From positions 17,233-81,232 of the forward strand of contig NZ_JAGGOJ010000043.1 in the NCBI RefSeq assembly GCF_018614575.1: DNA of 64,000 nucleotides. The letters run 5' to 3'. Positions 1-6,349 of this stretch are shown here, piece after piece. Within the stretch, counting starts at the first letter, position 1, and each line of letters starts with the position of its first letter. Source of the stretch: Streptomyces sp. ISL-10 (GTDB taxonomy: Bacteria; Actinomycetota; Actinomycetes; Streptomycetales; Streptomycetaceae). The notes beneath the pieces were generated by a model. It was given only the letters and a program-made list of their open reading frames with translations. It was not told where the DNA came from and ran no database searches. Position numbers and translations under genes: made by a program.

Positions 1-99
1 GGCGGTGCGCGGCCGGAGCGTGCGGACGAGTCCCGCGCGCTCGCGGCGGCGCGCCTCGTCGTCGATCCAGTCGAAAGGATCCTGAGTGGCCTGCGGCAT
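1..99 (-). CDS. bioF: 8-amino-7-oxononanoate synthase, N-terminal fragment
   Basis: Only the first 33 codons lie in the window; the gene runs off the left edge. Translation from the ATG at 99 gives an N-terminus with the motif FDWIDDEARRRERAGLVRTL, which resembles the start of actinobacterial BioF, a PLP enzyme that condenses pimeloyl-ACP/CoA with alanine in the first committed step of biotin synthesis. It is divergent from bioB-bioA-bioD, which supports the call. The catalytic part is not visible, so the assignment rests on the N-terminal motif plus context. Confidence 0.7.
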   Translation of the reverse strand, partial: MPQATQDPFDWIDDEARRRERAGLVRTLRPRTA

Positions 100-245
100 G
101 AGGTGTCCGGTCCTTTTGTAGGCAGCGCACAGACCCTAACCGGACGGGGGCCGGGAGCCGATGTGGCCATGCACACACCTCAAAGCGGCGCTGTTGTGGG
201 GTTCCTCCTTGGCCGGGGGCGCTGCCGTGGGTAAGGATCAGCGCC
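100..245. promoter_or_regulatory. Divergent bioF/bioB intergenic region
   Basis: This 146-bp spacer must hold the promoters for both arms of the biotin cluster. An inverted repeat GTCCGG (105-110) / CCGGAC (140-145) is the most obvious symmetry. An AAGGAT element at 235-240 serves as Shine-Dalgarno for bioB. I could not recognise a BioQ or BirA operator with confidence. Confidence 0.4.
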
Positions 246-1415
246 ATGGACCTGCTGAACACGCTGGTGGAGAAGGGGCTGCGGCGCGAGCTGCCGACCC
301 GTGAAGAAGCGCTCGCCGTACTGGCGACCTCCGACGACGATCTGCTCGATGTGGTGGCCGCGGCCGGCAAGGTACGCCGCCAGTGGTTCGGACGGCGGGT
401 GAAGCTCAACTATCTGGTCAACCTGAAGTCCGGCCTGTGCCCCGAGGACTGCTCGTACTGCTCGCAGCGGCTCGGGTCGAAGGCGGAGATCCTCAAGTAC
501 ACCTGGCTGAAGCCCGACGAGGCGTCCGAGGCCGCGGCCGCCGGTGTGGCCGGCGGCGCGAAGCGGGTCTGCCTGGTGGCGAGCGGCCGCGGCCCTACGG
601 ACCGGGACGTCGACCGGGTCTCGAAGACCATCGAGGCGATCAAGTCGCGACACGAGGACGTCGAGGTGTGCGCCTGTCTCGGGCTGCTCTCCGACGGCCA
701 GGCGGAGCGGCTGCGTGAGTCGGGCGCCGACGCCTACAACCACAATCTGAACACGTCCGAGGGGACGTACGGGGACATCACGACCACACACACCTACGCC
801 GACCGCGTGGACACGGTGAACAAGGCGCACGCCGCGGGCCTGTCCGCCTGCTCCGGTCTGATCGCCGGCATGGGTGAGAGCGACGAGGACCTGGTGGACG
901 TGGTCTTCTCGCTGCGCGAGCTCGACCCGGATTCGGTGCCGGTCAACTTCCTCATCCCCTTCGAGGGCACCCCCCTCGCCAAGGAGTGGAACCTGACCCC
1001 GCAGCGGGCGCTGCGCATCCTGGCGATGGTCCGGTTCGTCTGCCCCGACGTCGAGGTGCGCCTCGCGGGCGGGCGCGAGGTCCATCTGCGCACCCTTCAG
1101 CCGCTCGCGCTGCACCTGGCCAACTCGATCTTCCTGGGCGACTACCTGACCAGTGAGGGCCAGGCGGGCAAGGCCGACCTGGAGATGATCGCGGACGCCG
1201 GCTTCGAGGTGGAGGGCACGGACACGACGACGCTGCCCGAGCACCGTGTCTCCGGTGGCGGCTGCGGGTCGGTGTGCGGTGATGGCGGCGAGGGCGGCTG
1301 CGCCGGTGAGACGCCCGCCGCCGAGGCCGCTCCGGCCGAGGCGCCCGGCGCGCGCACGGACCTGGTCGCCGTACGCCGCCGTGGTGCCGGTACGGACCTC
1401 GCGCCCAATGCCTGA
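246..1415 (+). CDS. bioB: Biotin synthase (radical SAM)
   Basis: Converts dethiobiotin to biotin by radical sulfur insertion; cytoplasmic Fe-S enzyme. The radical-SAM cluster motif CPEDCSYC is at residues 65-72 (C65, C69, C72), and the later motif YNHNLNTS that binds substrate in BioB is present. At 389 aa it is longer than E. coli BioB (about 346 aa). The excess is a C-terminal tail of about 50 residues that starts with a glycine/cysteine-rich patch (C340, C344, C352) and ends in low-complexity sequence. The start is supported by AAGGAT upstream. The stop overlaps the bioA start by 8 nt, so the two are probably translationally coupled. Confidence 0.97.
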   Translation: MDLLNTLVEKGLRRELPTREEALAVLATSDDDLLDVVAAAGKVRRQWFGRRVKLNYLVNLKSGLCPEDCSYCSQRLGSKAEILKYTWLKPDEASEAAAAGVAGGAKRVCLVASGRGPTDRDVDRVSKTIEAIKSRHEDVEVCACLGLLSDGQAERLRESGADAYNHNLNTSEGTYGDITTTHTYADRVDTVNKAHAAGLSACSGLIAGMGESDEDLVDVVFSLRELDPDSVPVNFLIPFEGTPLAKEWNLTPQRALRILAMVRFVCPDVEVRLAGGREVHLRTLQPLALHLANSIFLGDYLTSEGQAGKADLEMIADAGFEVEGTDTTTLPEHRVSGGGCGSVCGDGGEGGCAGETPAAEAAPAEAPGARTDLVAVRRRGAGTDLAPNA

Positions 1416-2697
1416 GTTCTCCCCCGGCGAGCTGCGCGCCCTGGACCGCGCCCATGTCTGGCATCCGTACGCTCCCATGCCGGGCCGTACGGATCCCGTG
1501 GTCGTGGAGTCCGCGTCCGGGGTACGGCTCAGGCTGGCCGAAGAGGCGCACGGCCGGCGCGAGTTGATCGACGGCATGTCGTCGTGGTGGTCGGCGGTGC
1601 ACGGCTACAACCACCCCGTCCTCAACGAGGCGGCGACCGCGCAGCTGGGCCGTATGAGCCATGTGATGTTCGGCGGGCTCACCCATGAGCCGGCCGTACG
1701 GCTCGCGACCCGGCTGGTGGAGATCACTCCGGAGCCCCTGCAGCACGTCTTCCTGTGCGACTCGGGCTCGGTGTCGGTCGAGGTCGCCGTCAAGATGTGC
1801 CTCCAGCACTGGCGTTCGGTGGGTCGCCCGGCCAAGCAGCGGCTGCTGACCTGGCGCGGCGGCTACCACGGTGACACGTGGCAGCCGATGTCGGTGTGCG
1901 ACCCGGAAGGGGGCATGCACGGTCTGTGGAAGGGCGTGCTGCCACGGCAGATCTTCGCGCCCGCGCCGCCGACCGAGTACGACGATTCGTACGCGGACGG
2001 GCTGCGCGAGCTGATCGGGCGGCACGCGGACGAGCTGGCCGCGGTGATCGTGGAGCCGGTGGTGCAGGGCGCGGGCGGCATGCGCTTCCACTCCCCCGCG
2101 TACCTGCGGGTGCTGCGGGAGGCGTGCGACGAGCACGACGTGCTGCTGGTCTTCGACGAGATCGCGACCGGTTTCGGCCGCACGGGCGAACTGTTCGCGG
2201 CCGGGCACGCGGGTGTCGCACCGGACGTGATGTGCCTGGGCAAGGCGCTGACCGGCGGCTATCTCTCGCTGGCGGCGACGCTGTGCACGGCGCGGGTGGC
2301 GGACGGGATCTCCCGGGGCGAGGTCCCTGTCCTGGCCCATGGCCCGACGTTCATGGGCAACCCGCTGGCCTCGGCGGTGGCCTGCGCGTCGATCGACCTG
2401 CTGCTCGGCCAGGACTGGCAGCAGGAGGTCAAGCGCCTGGAGGCGGGCCTGCGGGACGGGCTGGCCGAAGCTGCCGCGCTGCCGGGGGTGAAGGACGTCC
2501 GGGTGCTCGGCGGCATCGGTGTCGTACAGCTGGACCACGAGGTGGACATGGCGTCGGCGACGGCGGCGGCCATACGCGAGGGCGTGTGGCTGCGGCCGTT
2601 CCGCGACCTCGTGTACACGATGCCGCCGTACGTGACGAGCGACGAGGACCTGGCGCGGGTGTGCCGCGCGGTCCGCGCGGCCTCGTCCGCGACCTGA
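1408..2697 (+). CDS. bioA: Adenosylmethionine-8-amino-7-oxononanoate aminotransferase
   Basis: PLP-dependent class III aminotransferase of 429 aa that makes 7,8-diaminononanoate with SAM as amino donor, the third step of biotin assembly. Visible features: N-terminal HVWHPYAPM, DGMSSWWSAVHGYNHP near residue 55, the aspartate motif VFDEIATGFGRTG, and the PLP lysine at about K279 in CLGKALTGG. The ATG at 1408 lies inside the last codons of bioB. Longer in-frame extensions upstream only read through bioB in another frame, so they were not used. Part of a bioB-bioA(-bioD) operon. Confidence 0.96.
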   Translation: MPEFSPGELRALDRAHVWHPYAPMPGRTDPVVVESASGVRLRLAEEAHGRRELIDGMSSWWSAVHGYNHPVLNEAATAQLGRMSHVMFGGLTHEPAVRLATRLVEITPEPLQHVFLCDSGSVSVEVAVKMCLQHWRSVGRPAKQRLLTWRGGYHGDTWQPMSVCDPEGGMHGLWKGVLPRQIFAPAPPTEYDDSYADGLRELIGRHADELAAVIVEPVVQGAGGMRFHSPAYLRVLREACDEHDVLLVFDEIATGFGRTGELFAAGHAGVAPDVMCLGKALTGGYLSLAATLCTARVADGISRGEVPVLAHGPTFMGNPLASAVACASIDLLLGQDWQQEVKRLEAGLRDGLAEAAALPGVKDVRVLGGIGVVQLDHEVDMASATAAAIREGVWLRPFRDLVYTMPPYVTSDEDLARVCRAVRAASSAT

Positions 2698-2713
2698 CAC
2701 CCCGCCGGGGGTG
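2698..2713 (+). terminator. Short GC hairpin just after bioA
   Basis: CACCCC (2698-2703) and GGGGTG (2708-2713) form a 6-bp stem with a 4-nt loop directly after the bioA stop codon. It could terminate or attenuate transcription before bioD. No U-tract follows, as is usual in this GC range. Confidence 0.35.
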
Positions 2714-3148
2714 AGCCCCGCTCCGGGATCGTGCAGGTCTGGCGGGCCCGGGCCCGGGCAGCTCATCGGGGCGGGCTCCCTGGTAGGGCGGCGCGTCGGC
2801 AGGGTGGCAGCCGGGAAGCGCGCCGTCGGCGGAGGTCCAGCGGGCACCCGCCGCGCATGCGCCGGGTGTCTCGCGACGCCCGGCGCGATGGACTTCGTCG
2901 CACAGGGCGGACGGCTCGGGGTGGTGCCGGTTTGGCCTCCGGGCCCGGCACACTGCCGGTTCGGCTCCCGGGCCGGGACTCGGCCCGGGACGGCGCGGGT
3001 GCTGCCGGGGCCCGGCGGCCCGGCAGGGCGTCGGCCGGGGCGACGCGCCGGCAGGGTGGCAGCCGGGACGGGCGGCAAACCCCGTCGGACGGGACGGCGC
3101 GCAGGAGCGTCGGGACGCAGGAGCGAGAGCAGGAGAGGGAAGCGCAGC
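2714..3148. repeat. bioA-bioD spacer with a perfect 20-bp direct repeat
   Basis: A 435-bp stretch without a convincing gene separates bioA from bioD, which is unusual in an otherwise overlapping cluster. A 20-bp sequence beginning CGGCAGGGTGG occurs at 2797-2816 and again at 3049-3068, and several GGCCCGGG/CCGGGCC-type blocks recur between them. An open frame runs through into bioD, but it has no Shine-Dalgarno or recognisable domain. A purine-rich run AGGAGAGGGAAG at 3131-3142 serves bioD. Confidence 0.5.
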
Positions 3149-3862
3149 ATGCCAGTGATCGTCGTGACAGGAACCGGGACCGAGATCGGGAAGACCGTCG
3201 TGACCGCGGCCGTCGCCGCGCTCGCCGTGGCGGAGGGCCGGTCCGTCGCCGTGGTCAAGCCCGCCCAGACCGGGGTCGGGCCCCGGGAACCTGGCGACGT
3301 CGACGAGGTGCGGCGTCTGTCGGGCGAGGTCACGGCCGTCGAACTGGCCCGGTTCCCCGAGCCGTTGGCACCCGCGACCGCCGCCCGGCGGGCCGCGCTC
3401 GCCCCGGTGACGCCAGAGGCGGTGGCCGAGGCCGCCGGGAAGCTCGCAGCCGAGCACGACCTCGTGCTGATCGAAGGAGCCGGCGGGCTTCTCGTACGGT
3501 TCGACGACGCGGGCTCGACACTCGCCGACGTGGCGGGTCTGCTCGACGCTCCCGTCCTGGTCGTCGCGCCCGCCGGGCTGGGGACCCTGAACATGACCAC
3601 GCTGACCGCCGAGGCGCTGCGTGCCCGTGGGCTGGCGCAGCTGGGCGTGGTGGTCGGCAGCTGGCCCGAGCAGCCGGACCTCGCGGCGCGCTGCAATCTG
3701 GCGGACCTTCCCGAGGCGGCGGGCGCGCCGCTGCTGGGCGCGGTCCCGGAAGGCGCCGGGGCGCTCGCTCCCGCCGAGTTCCGGGCGCGGGCCGGGCGGT
3801 GGCTGGCTCCCCGGCTCGGCGGCGTATGGGCGCCGGAGGCGTTCGGCGCGGTCGTGGGCTGA
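3149..3862 (+). CDS. bioD: Dethiobiotin synthetase
   Basis: ATP-dependent carboxylase that closes the ureido ring of dethiobiotin, the penultimate biotin step. The P-loop GTGTEIGKT lies at the N-terminus (about residues 8-16), followed by KPAQTG and the later EGAGGLLV motif typical of BioD. At 237 aa it matches the family. The ATG at 3149 was chosen because it has AGGAGAGG upstream and gives the usual MPVIVVTGTGTEIGKT start. The longer open frame upstream is repeat-rich spacer. Confidence 0.96.
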   Translation: MPVIVVTGTGTEIGKTVVTAAVAALAVAEGRSVAVVKPAQTGVGPREPGDVDEVRRLSGEVTAVELARFPEPLAPATAARRAALAPVTPEAVAEAAGKLAAEHDLVLIEGAGGLLVRFDDAGSTLADVAGLLDAPVLVVAPAGLGTLNMTTLTAEALRARGLAQLGVVVGSWPEQPDLAARCNLADLPEAAGAPLLGAVPEGAGALAPAEFRARAGRWLAPRLGGVWAPEAFGAVVG

Positions 3863-3867
3863 CGTCC

Positions 3868-4221
3868 ATGCGCGCACGGATCGACGAGATCGTCTTCGAC
3901 TGTCACGACCCCGCCCGCCTGGTCCGTTTCTGGTCGGGGCTGCTGGGCGGCGAGCCGGTGGACCGCAGCGCGGACTGGTCGTACGTCGATCCGCCGGAGT
4001 TCGTACGGGTCGCCTTCCAGCTGGTGCCCGAGGGCAAGGCGGTCAAGAACCGGCTGCATCTGGACCTGGACGCCGGCGACGTCGACACCGCGGCGGACGA
4101 AGCGGTACGGCTGGGTGCGCAGCGCGTCGGTGCCGTCGTCACCGACGACCACAGGCGTTTCCAGGTCCTGCGGGACCCCGAGGGCAACGAATTCTGCTTC
4201 GTGGCGGGCAACGACGGCTGA
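3868..4221 (+). CDS. VOC (glyoxalase/bleomycin-resistance fold) protein
   Basis: A 117-aa single-domain vicinal-oxygen-chelate protein with the usual glyoxalase-like pattern: IDEIVFDCHDPARLVRFW at the start, LHLDLDAGD in the middle and DPEGNEFCFV at the end. In this family such residues often bind a metal or a small ligand; the substrate cannot be told from sequence. It starts five bases after the bioD stop, so it is probably co-transcribed with bioD, but no link to biotin is known to me. Confidence 0.85.
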   Translation: MRARIDEIVFDCHDPARLVRFWSGLLGGEPVDRSADWSYVDPPEFVRVAFQLVPEGKAVKNRLHLDLDAGDVDTAADEAVRLGAQRVGAVVTDDHRRFQVLRDPEGNEFCFVAGNDG

Positions 4222-4281
4222 GCGGCGCCTTCCCGGGGGAGAATGGCCGTGACCGGTCCGTCCCGTCCGAGGAGGTCCGCG

Positions 4282-4956
4282 ATGCCGCCGCACCGTACGA
4301 AGGCGTCCCGGGACGCCGTCCACCATCCGGTCTTCGCCCGCTTCTACGCCCGCATGAGCGTCTCGGCGGACGCGAAGGGCGGAATCGCCGCCTACCGCGC
4401 GGAGTTGCTGTCGGGGCTGTCCGGCCGGGTCATCGAGATCGGCGCGGGCAACGGGCTGAACTTCGCGCACTACCCGGCGGCCGTCTCCGAGGTCGTCGCT
4501 CTCGAACCGGAACGCACCCTGCGGAAGTTGGCGGTCGAGGCGGCGCTGCGCTCCGGAGTGCCGGTGGACGTCGTACCGGGTGCGGCGGAGGCGCTTCCGG
4601 TGAAGAGCGAGGCGTTCGACGCCGCGGTGGCCTCGCTCGTGCTGTGCACCGTACGGGACCTGCCGCGGGCGCTCGCGGAGATCAGGCGGGTGCTGCGGCC
4701 GGGCGGTGAGCTGCGGTTCTTCGAGCACGGCCTCGCCGGCAGCCCGGGCCTGGCACGGACGCAGCGCGCTCTGGACCGTACGGTGTGGCCCCGGTTGTTC
4801 GGCGGCTGCCACACGGCGAGGGACCCGCTCGCCGCGATTAAGGCGGCGGGCTTCGAGCTCGGGACGCACCGCAGGTTCAACGTGCCGGACAGCAGGCTGC
4901 GGTTGCCGACCTCACCGTGCGTCCTCGGTGTGGCGCGCCGCCCGTTCACGTCCTAG
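4282..4956 (+). CDS. Class I SAM-dependent methyltransferase
   Basis: A 224-aa methyltransferase of the UbiE/type-11 group. Motif I is IEIGAGNGLNFAHY (about residues 56-69), followed by the acidic residue of VVALEPE and a post-motif block VLCTVRDLPRALAEIRRVLRPGGELRFFEHG typical of the family. The start at 4282 has GAGGAGG six bases upstream; an ATG 39 nt further up lacks a site. Substrate unknown. It ends at a hairpin and is convergent with the toxin-like gene. Confidence 0.88.
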   Translation: MPPHRTKASRDAVHHPVFARFYARMSVSADAKGGIAAYRAELLSGLSGRVIEIGAGNGLNFAHYPAAVSEVVALEPERTLRKLAVEAALRSGVPVDVVPGAAEALPVKSEAFDAAVASLVLCTVRDLPRALAEIRRVLRPGGELRFFEHGLAGSPGLARTQRALDRTVWPRLFGGCHTARDPLAAIKAAGFELGTHRRFNVPDSRLRLPTSPCVLGVARRPFTS

Positions 4957-4966
4957 GGACGATCGC

Positions 4967-4982
4967 TCGGCCCCAGGGCCGA
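4967..4982. terminator. Convergent hairpin terminator
   Basis: TCGGCC (4967-4972) / GGCCGA (4977-4982) with a CCAG loop sits between the convergent methyltransferase and the toxin-like gene and can act on both strands. Confidence 0.55.
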
Positions 4983-5023
4983 TGACTCCTCCGCAAAGTC
5001 GGTCATGTGCTTCGCAAGGCCGG

Positions 5024-5395
5024 TCACTCGCTCCACCGGCGCAGCTCGTCGGCGACGGCGCGCACGTCCGCCTTGCCCTCCTTGACCAGGCGAGCGAGGT
5101 CGCGCACCTGCTCGGGCGAGGTGACCACCTTCAGCCCGCTGGCGACGAGGTAGCCGTAGGCGACGGCGGAGGCGAACATCGCGTTGGAGTGCTCCAGCGC
5201 GGGCACGTGCAGCAGGAGTTGGAGCAGGGCCGCGGCACGGGCGTGCGGGTCGGCGTAGACGGGCGTGCCGAATATCTCGGCGTCGTGGCGGCTGACGGCG
5301 GCGACGAGCGCGCCCCAGTCGGTGACCTGGGGGTCGCCGGGGGTCTTGTGCTCGGCGACCATGAGCAGCCAGGCGAGGTCGATCGTCAGGCTCAA
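5024..5395 (-). CDS. Doc/Fic-fold toxin-like protein with degenerate active site
   Basis: A 123-aa protein resembling phage P1 Doc along its length; the C-terminal part (TSPEQVRDLARLVKEGKADVRAVADELRR) parallels the Doc C-terminus. In Doc the catalytic loop is HxFxDANKR. Here the aligned residues are P65-A-L-E-H-S-N71-A-M, so the catalytic histidine, the aspartate and the Lys/Arg pair are replaced and only N71 remains. Doc phosphorylates EF-Tu in other organisms; this copy probably cannot do that reaction the same way. It overlaps the upstream antitoxin-like gene by 4 nt and is likely translationally coupled to it. Identity as a Doc relative is fairly sure; activity is doubtful. Confidence 0.75.
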   Translation of the reverse strand: MSLTIDLAWLLMVAEHKTPGDPQVTDWGALVAAVSRHDAEIFGTPVYADPHARAAALLQLLLHVPALEHSNAMFASAVAYGYLVASGLKVVTSPEQVRDLARLVKEGKADVRAVADELRRWSE

Positions 5396-5607
5396 CGCTT
5401 CTCGCCGAACTCCTCGGCGAAGACCGTCTCGTACTGCTTCATGAAGTCGGCCGCAGCGTCCACGAAGGCGCGGCCCGCCTCGCCGGCGTCCTGTCTGACG
5501 AGCTCCTCGATGTAGCGGTTCACACTCATCCCGCGCTGGAGGGCCCGCCGGCGGGCGGCCTCGGCGGTGGTCTCGTCCACGCGTACGTTCAACTGGGTTT
5601 TCGCCAC
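5392..5607 (-). CDS. Ribbon-helix-helix antitoxin-like protein
   Basis: A 71-aa protein with an N-terminal ribbon-helix-helix pattern (TQLNVRVDETTAEAARRRA, then GMSVNRYIEELVRQ), the DNA-binding fold of many antitoxins. The acidic C-terminal tail is the part that usually wraps the toxin. The GTG start at 5607 follows AAGGGG on the minus strand. The gene precedes and overlaps the Doc-like gene by 4 nt, the normal antitoxin-first order. A palindrome just upstream is a likely autoregulatory operator. Confidence 0.82.
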   Translation of the reverse strand: MAKTQLNVRVDETTAEAARRRALQRGMSVNRYIEELVRQDAGEAGRAFVDAAADFMKQYETVFAEEFGEKR

Positions 5608-5615
5608 CCCTTCAA

Positions 5616-5635
5616 GCTAGCGCGCGGGCGCTAGC
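5616..5635. promoter_or_regulatory. Palindromic operator upstream of the antitoxin-like gene
   Basis: GCTAGCGC (5616-5623) and GCGCTAGC (5628-5635) form a perfect 8-bp inverted repeat around GCGG, ending 9 bp from the antitoxin start codon. Ribbon-helix-helix antitoxins usually repress their own promoter through such sites. Confidence 0.6.
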
Positions 5636-5727
5636 ACGGCAAGGCGCTCCGCCGCCACCGGCCGCAGCCCGCACCGCCTGCCGAAGTCGGTGGCGGGACG
5701 CACGGCGGGCGTGCTTGGCTCCCCGGC

Positions 5728-6150
5728 ATGAGCGACCTGCGCATACGTACCGCTTCCGTCGACGACGCCGACTCCGTGCTGGCCTTCTGGAGGGAGGCGG
5801 CCGAGGGCACCAGCATCACGGACGACGTGGACGGCGTCACCCGGCTCATCACCCGGGACCCCGAGGCGCTGATCCTGGCCGAGGACGGCGGGCTGCTCGT
5901 CGGCTCGGTGATCGCCGGGTACGACGGATGGCGCTGCTCCCTCTACCGTCTCGCCGTCCTCCCCTCGCACCGGCGCCGGGGCGTTTCGGCGGCGCTCCTC
6001 GCGGCGGCCGAGAAGCGGTTCCTCGCGGCGGGCGGGCGGCGCGGGGACGCGATGGTGCTGGAGGCGAACGAGCAGGCACACCGGGCCTGGGCCTCGGCCG
6101 GCTACCACCGCGAGGACCACTGGCGCCGCTGGGTCAAGCCGTTCAGCTGA
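5728..6150 (+). CDS. GNAT family N-acetyltransferase
   Basis: A 140-aa single-domain GCN5-related acetyltransferase. The acetyl-CoA loop is SHRRRGVSAALLAAAEKR (motif A, Q/RxxGxG/A type), preceded by LYRLAVLP and followed by the C-terminal NEQAHRAWASAGYH block. The acceptor is not predictable. The ATG at 5728 gives the usual start MSDLRIRTASVDDAD. Confidence 0.88.
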   Translation: MSDLRIRTASVDDADSVLAFWREAAEGTSITDDVDGVTRLITRDPEALILAEDGGLLVGSVIAGYDGWRCSLYRLAVLPSHRRRGVSAALLAAAEKRFLAAGGRRGDAMVLEANEQAHRAWASAGYHREDHWRRWVKPFS

Positions 6151-6154
6151 GTCC

Positions 6155-6193
6155 CTCGCTGATCCGGGCCGCAGCCTCTCGCTGATCCGGGCC
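6155..6193. repeat. Two 16-bp direct repeats after the GNAT gene
   Basis: CTCGCTGATCCGGGCC occurs at 6155-6170 and 6178-6193, a perfect repeat with 23-bp spacing, just past the GNAT stop. It may be a local duplication of 3'-end sequence; no function is evident. Confidence 0.6.
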
Positions 6194-6257
6194 ATCACCG
6201 CTCCGGCCTGCATTGCCTGACCTTTACCATGGATGGATCCGCCACTCCCCGTACGAA

Positions 6258-6344
6258 AGGTGTGAGCGTCCGCCCATGGACGAGCCTCCCAGTAGCCGAC
6301 ATCGCGCATTCCACCTCCCCCCGTCCGATCATGGGACGGAGGTG
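6258..6344 (+). promoter_or_regulatory. Candidate RNA switch sequestering the ribosome site of the CNNM operon
   Basis: The Shine-Dalgarno GGAGGTG (6338-6344) can be trapped in a hairpin: CGTCC (6322-6326) pairs with GGACG (6334-6338) and CACCTC (6312-6317) with GAGGTG (6339-6344). Upstream AGGTG (6258-6262) can instead pair with CACCT (6312-6316), which would free the ribosome site. Between them lies another hairpin, CGTCC (6267-6271) / GGACG (6278-6282), and the linker AGCCTCCCAGTAGCC. Mutually exclusive sequestor and anti-sequestor pairings are the hallmark of translational riboswitches. It does not match the M-box or yybP-ykoY consensus as I remember them; the ligand is unknown. Confidence 0.5.
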
Positions 6345-6349
6345 AACCG

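Noticed and set aside
952..4869. A 1305-codon open frame on the minus strand across the bio cluster
   Set aside because: It runs antisense to bioB, bioA, bioD and the methyltransferase, is Arg/Pro/Gly-rich without domains, and is the usual shadow frame of high-GC genes.
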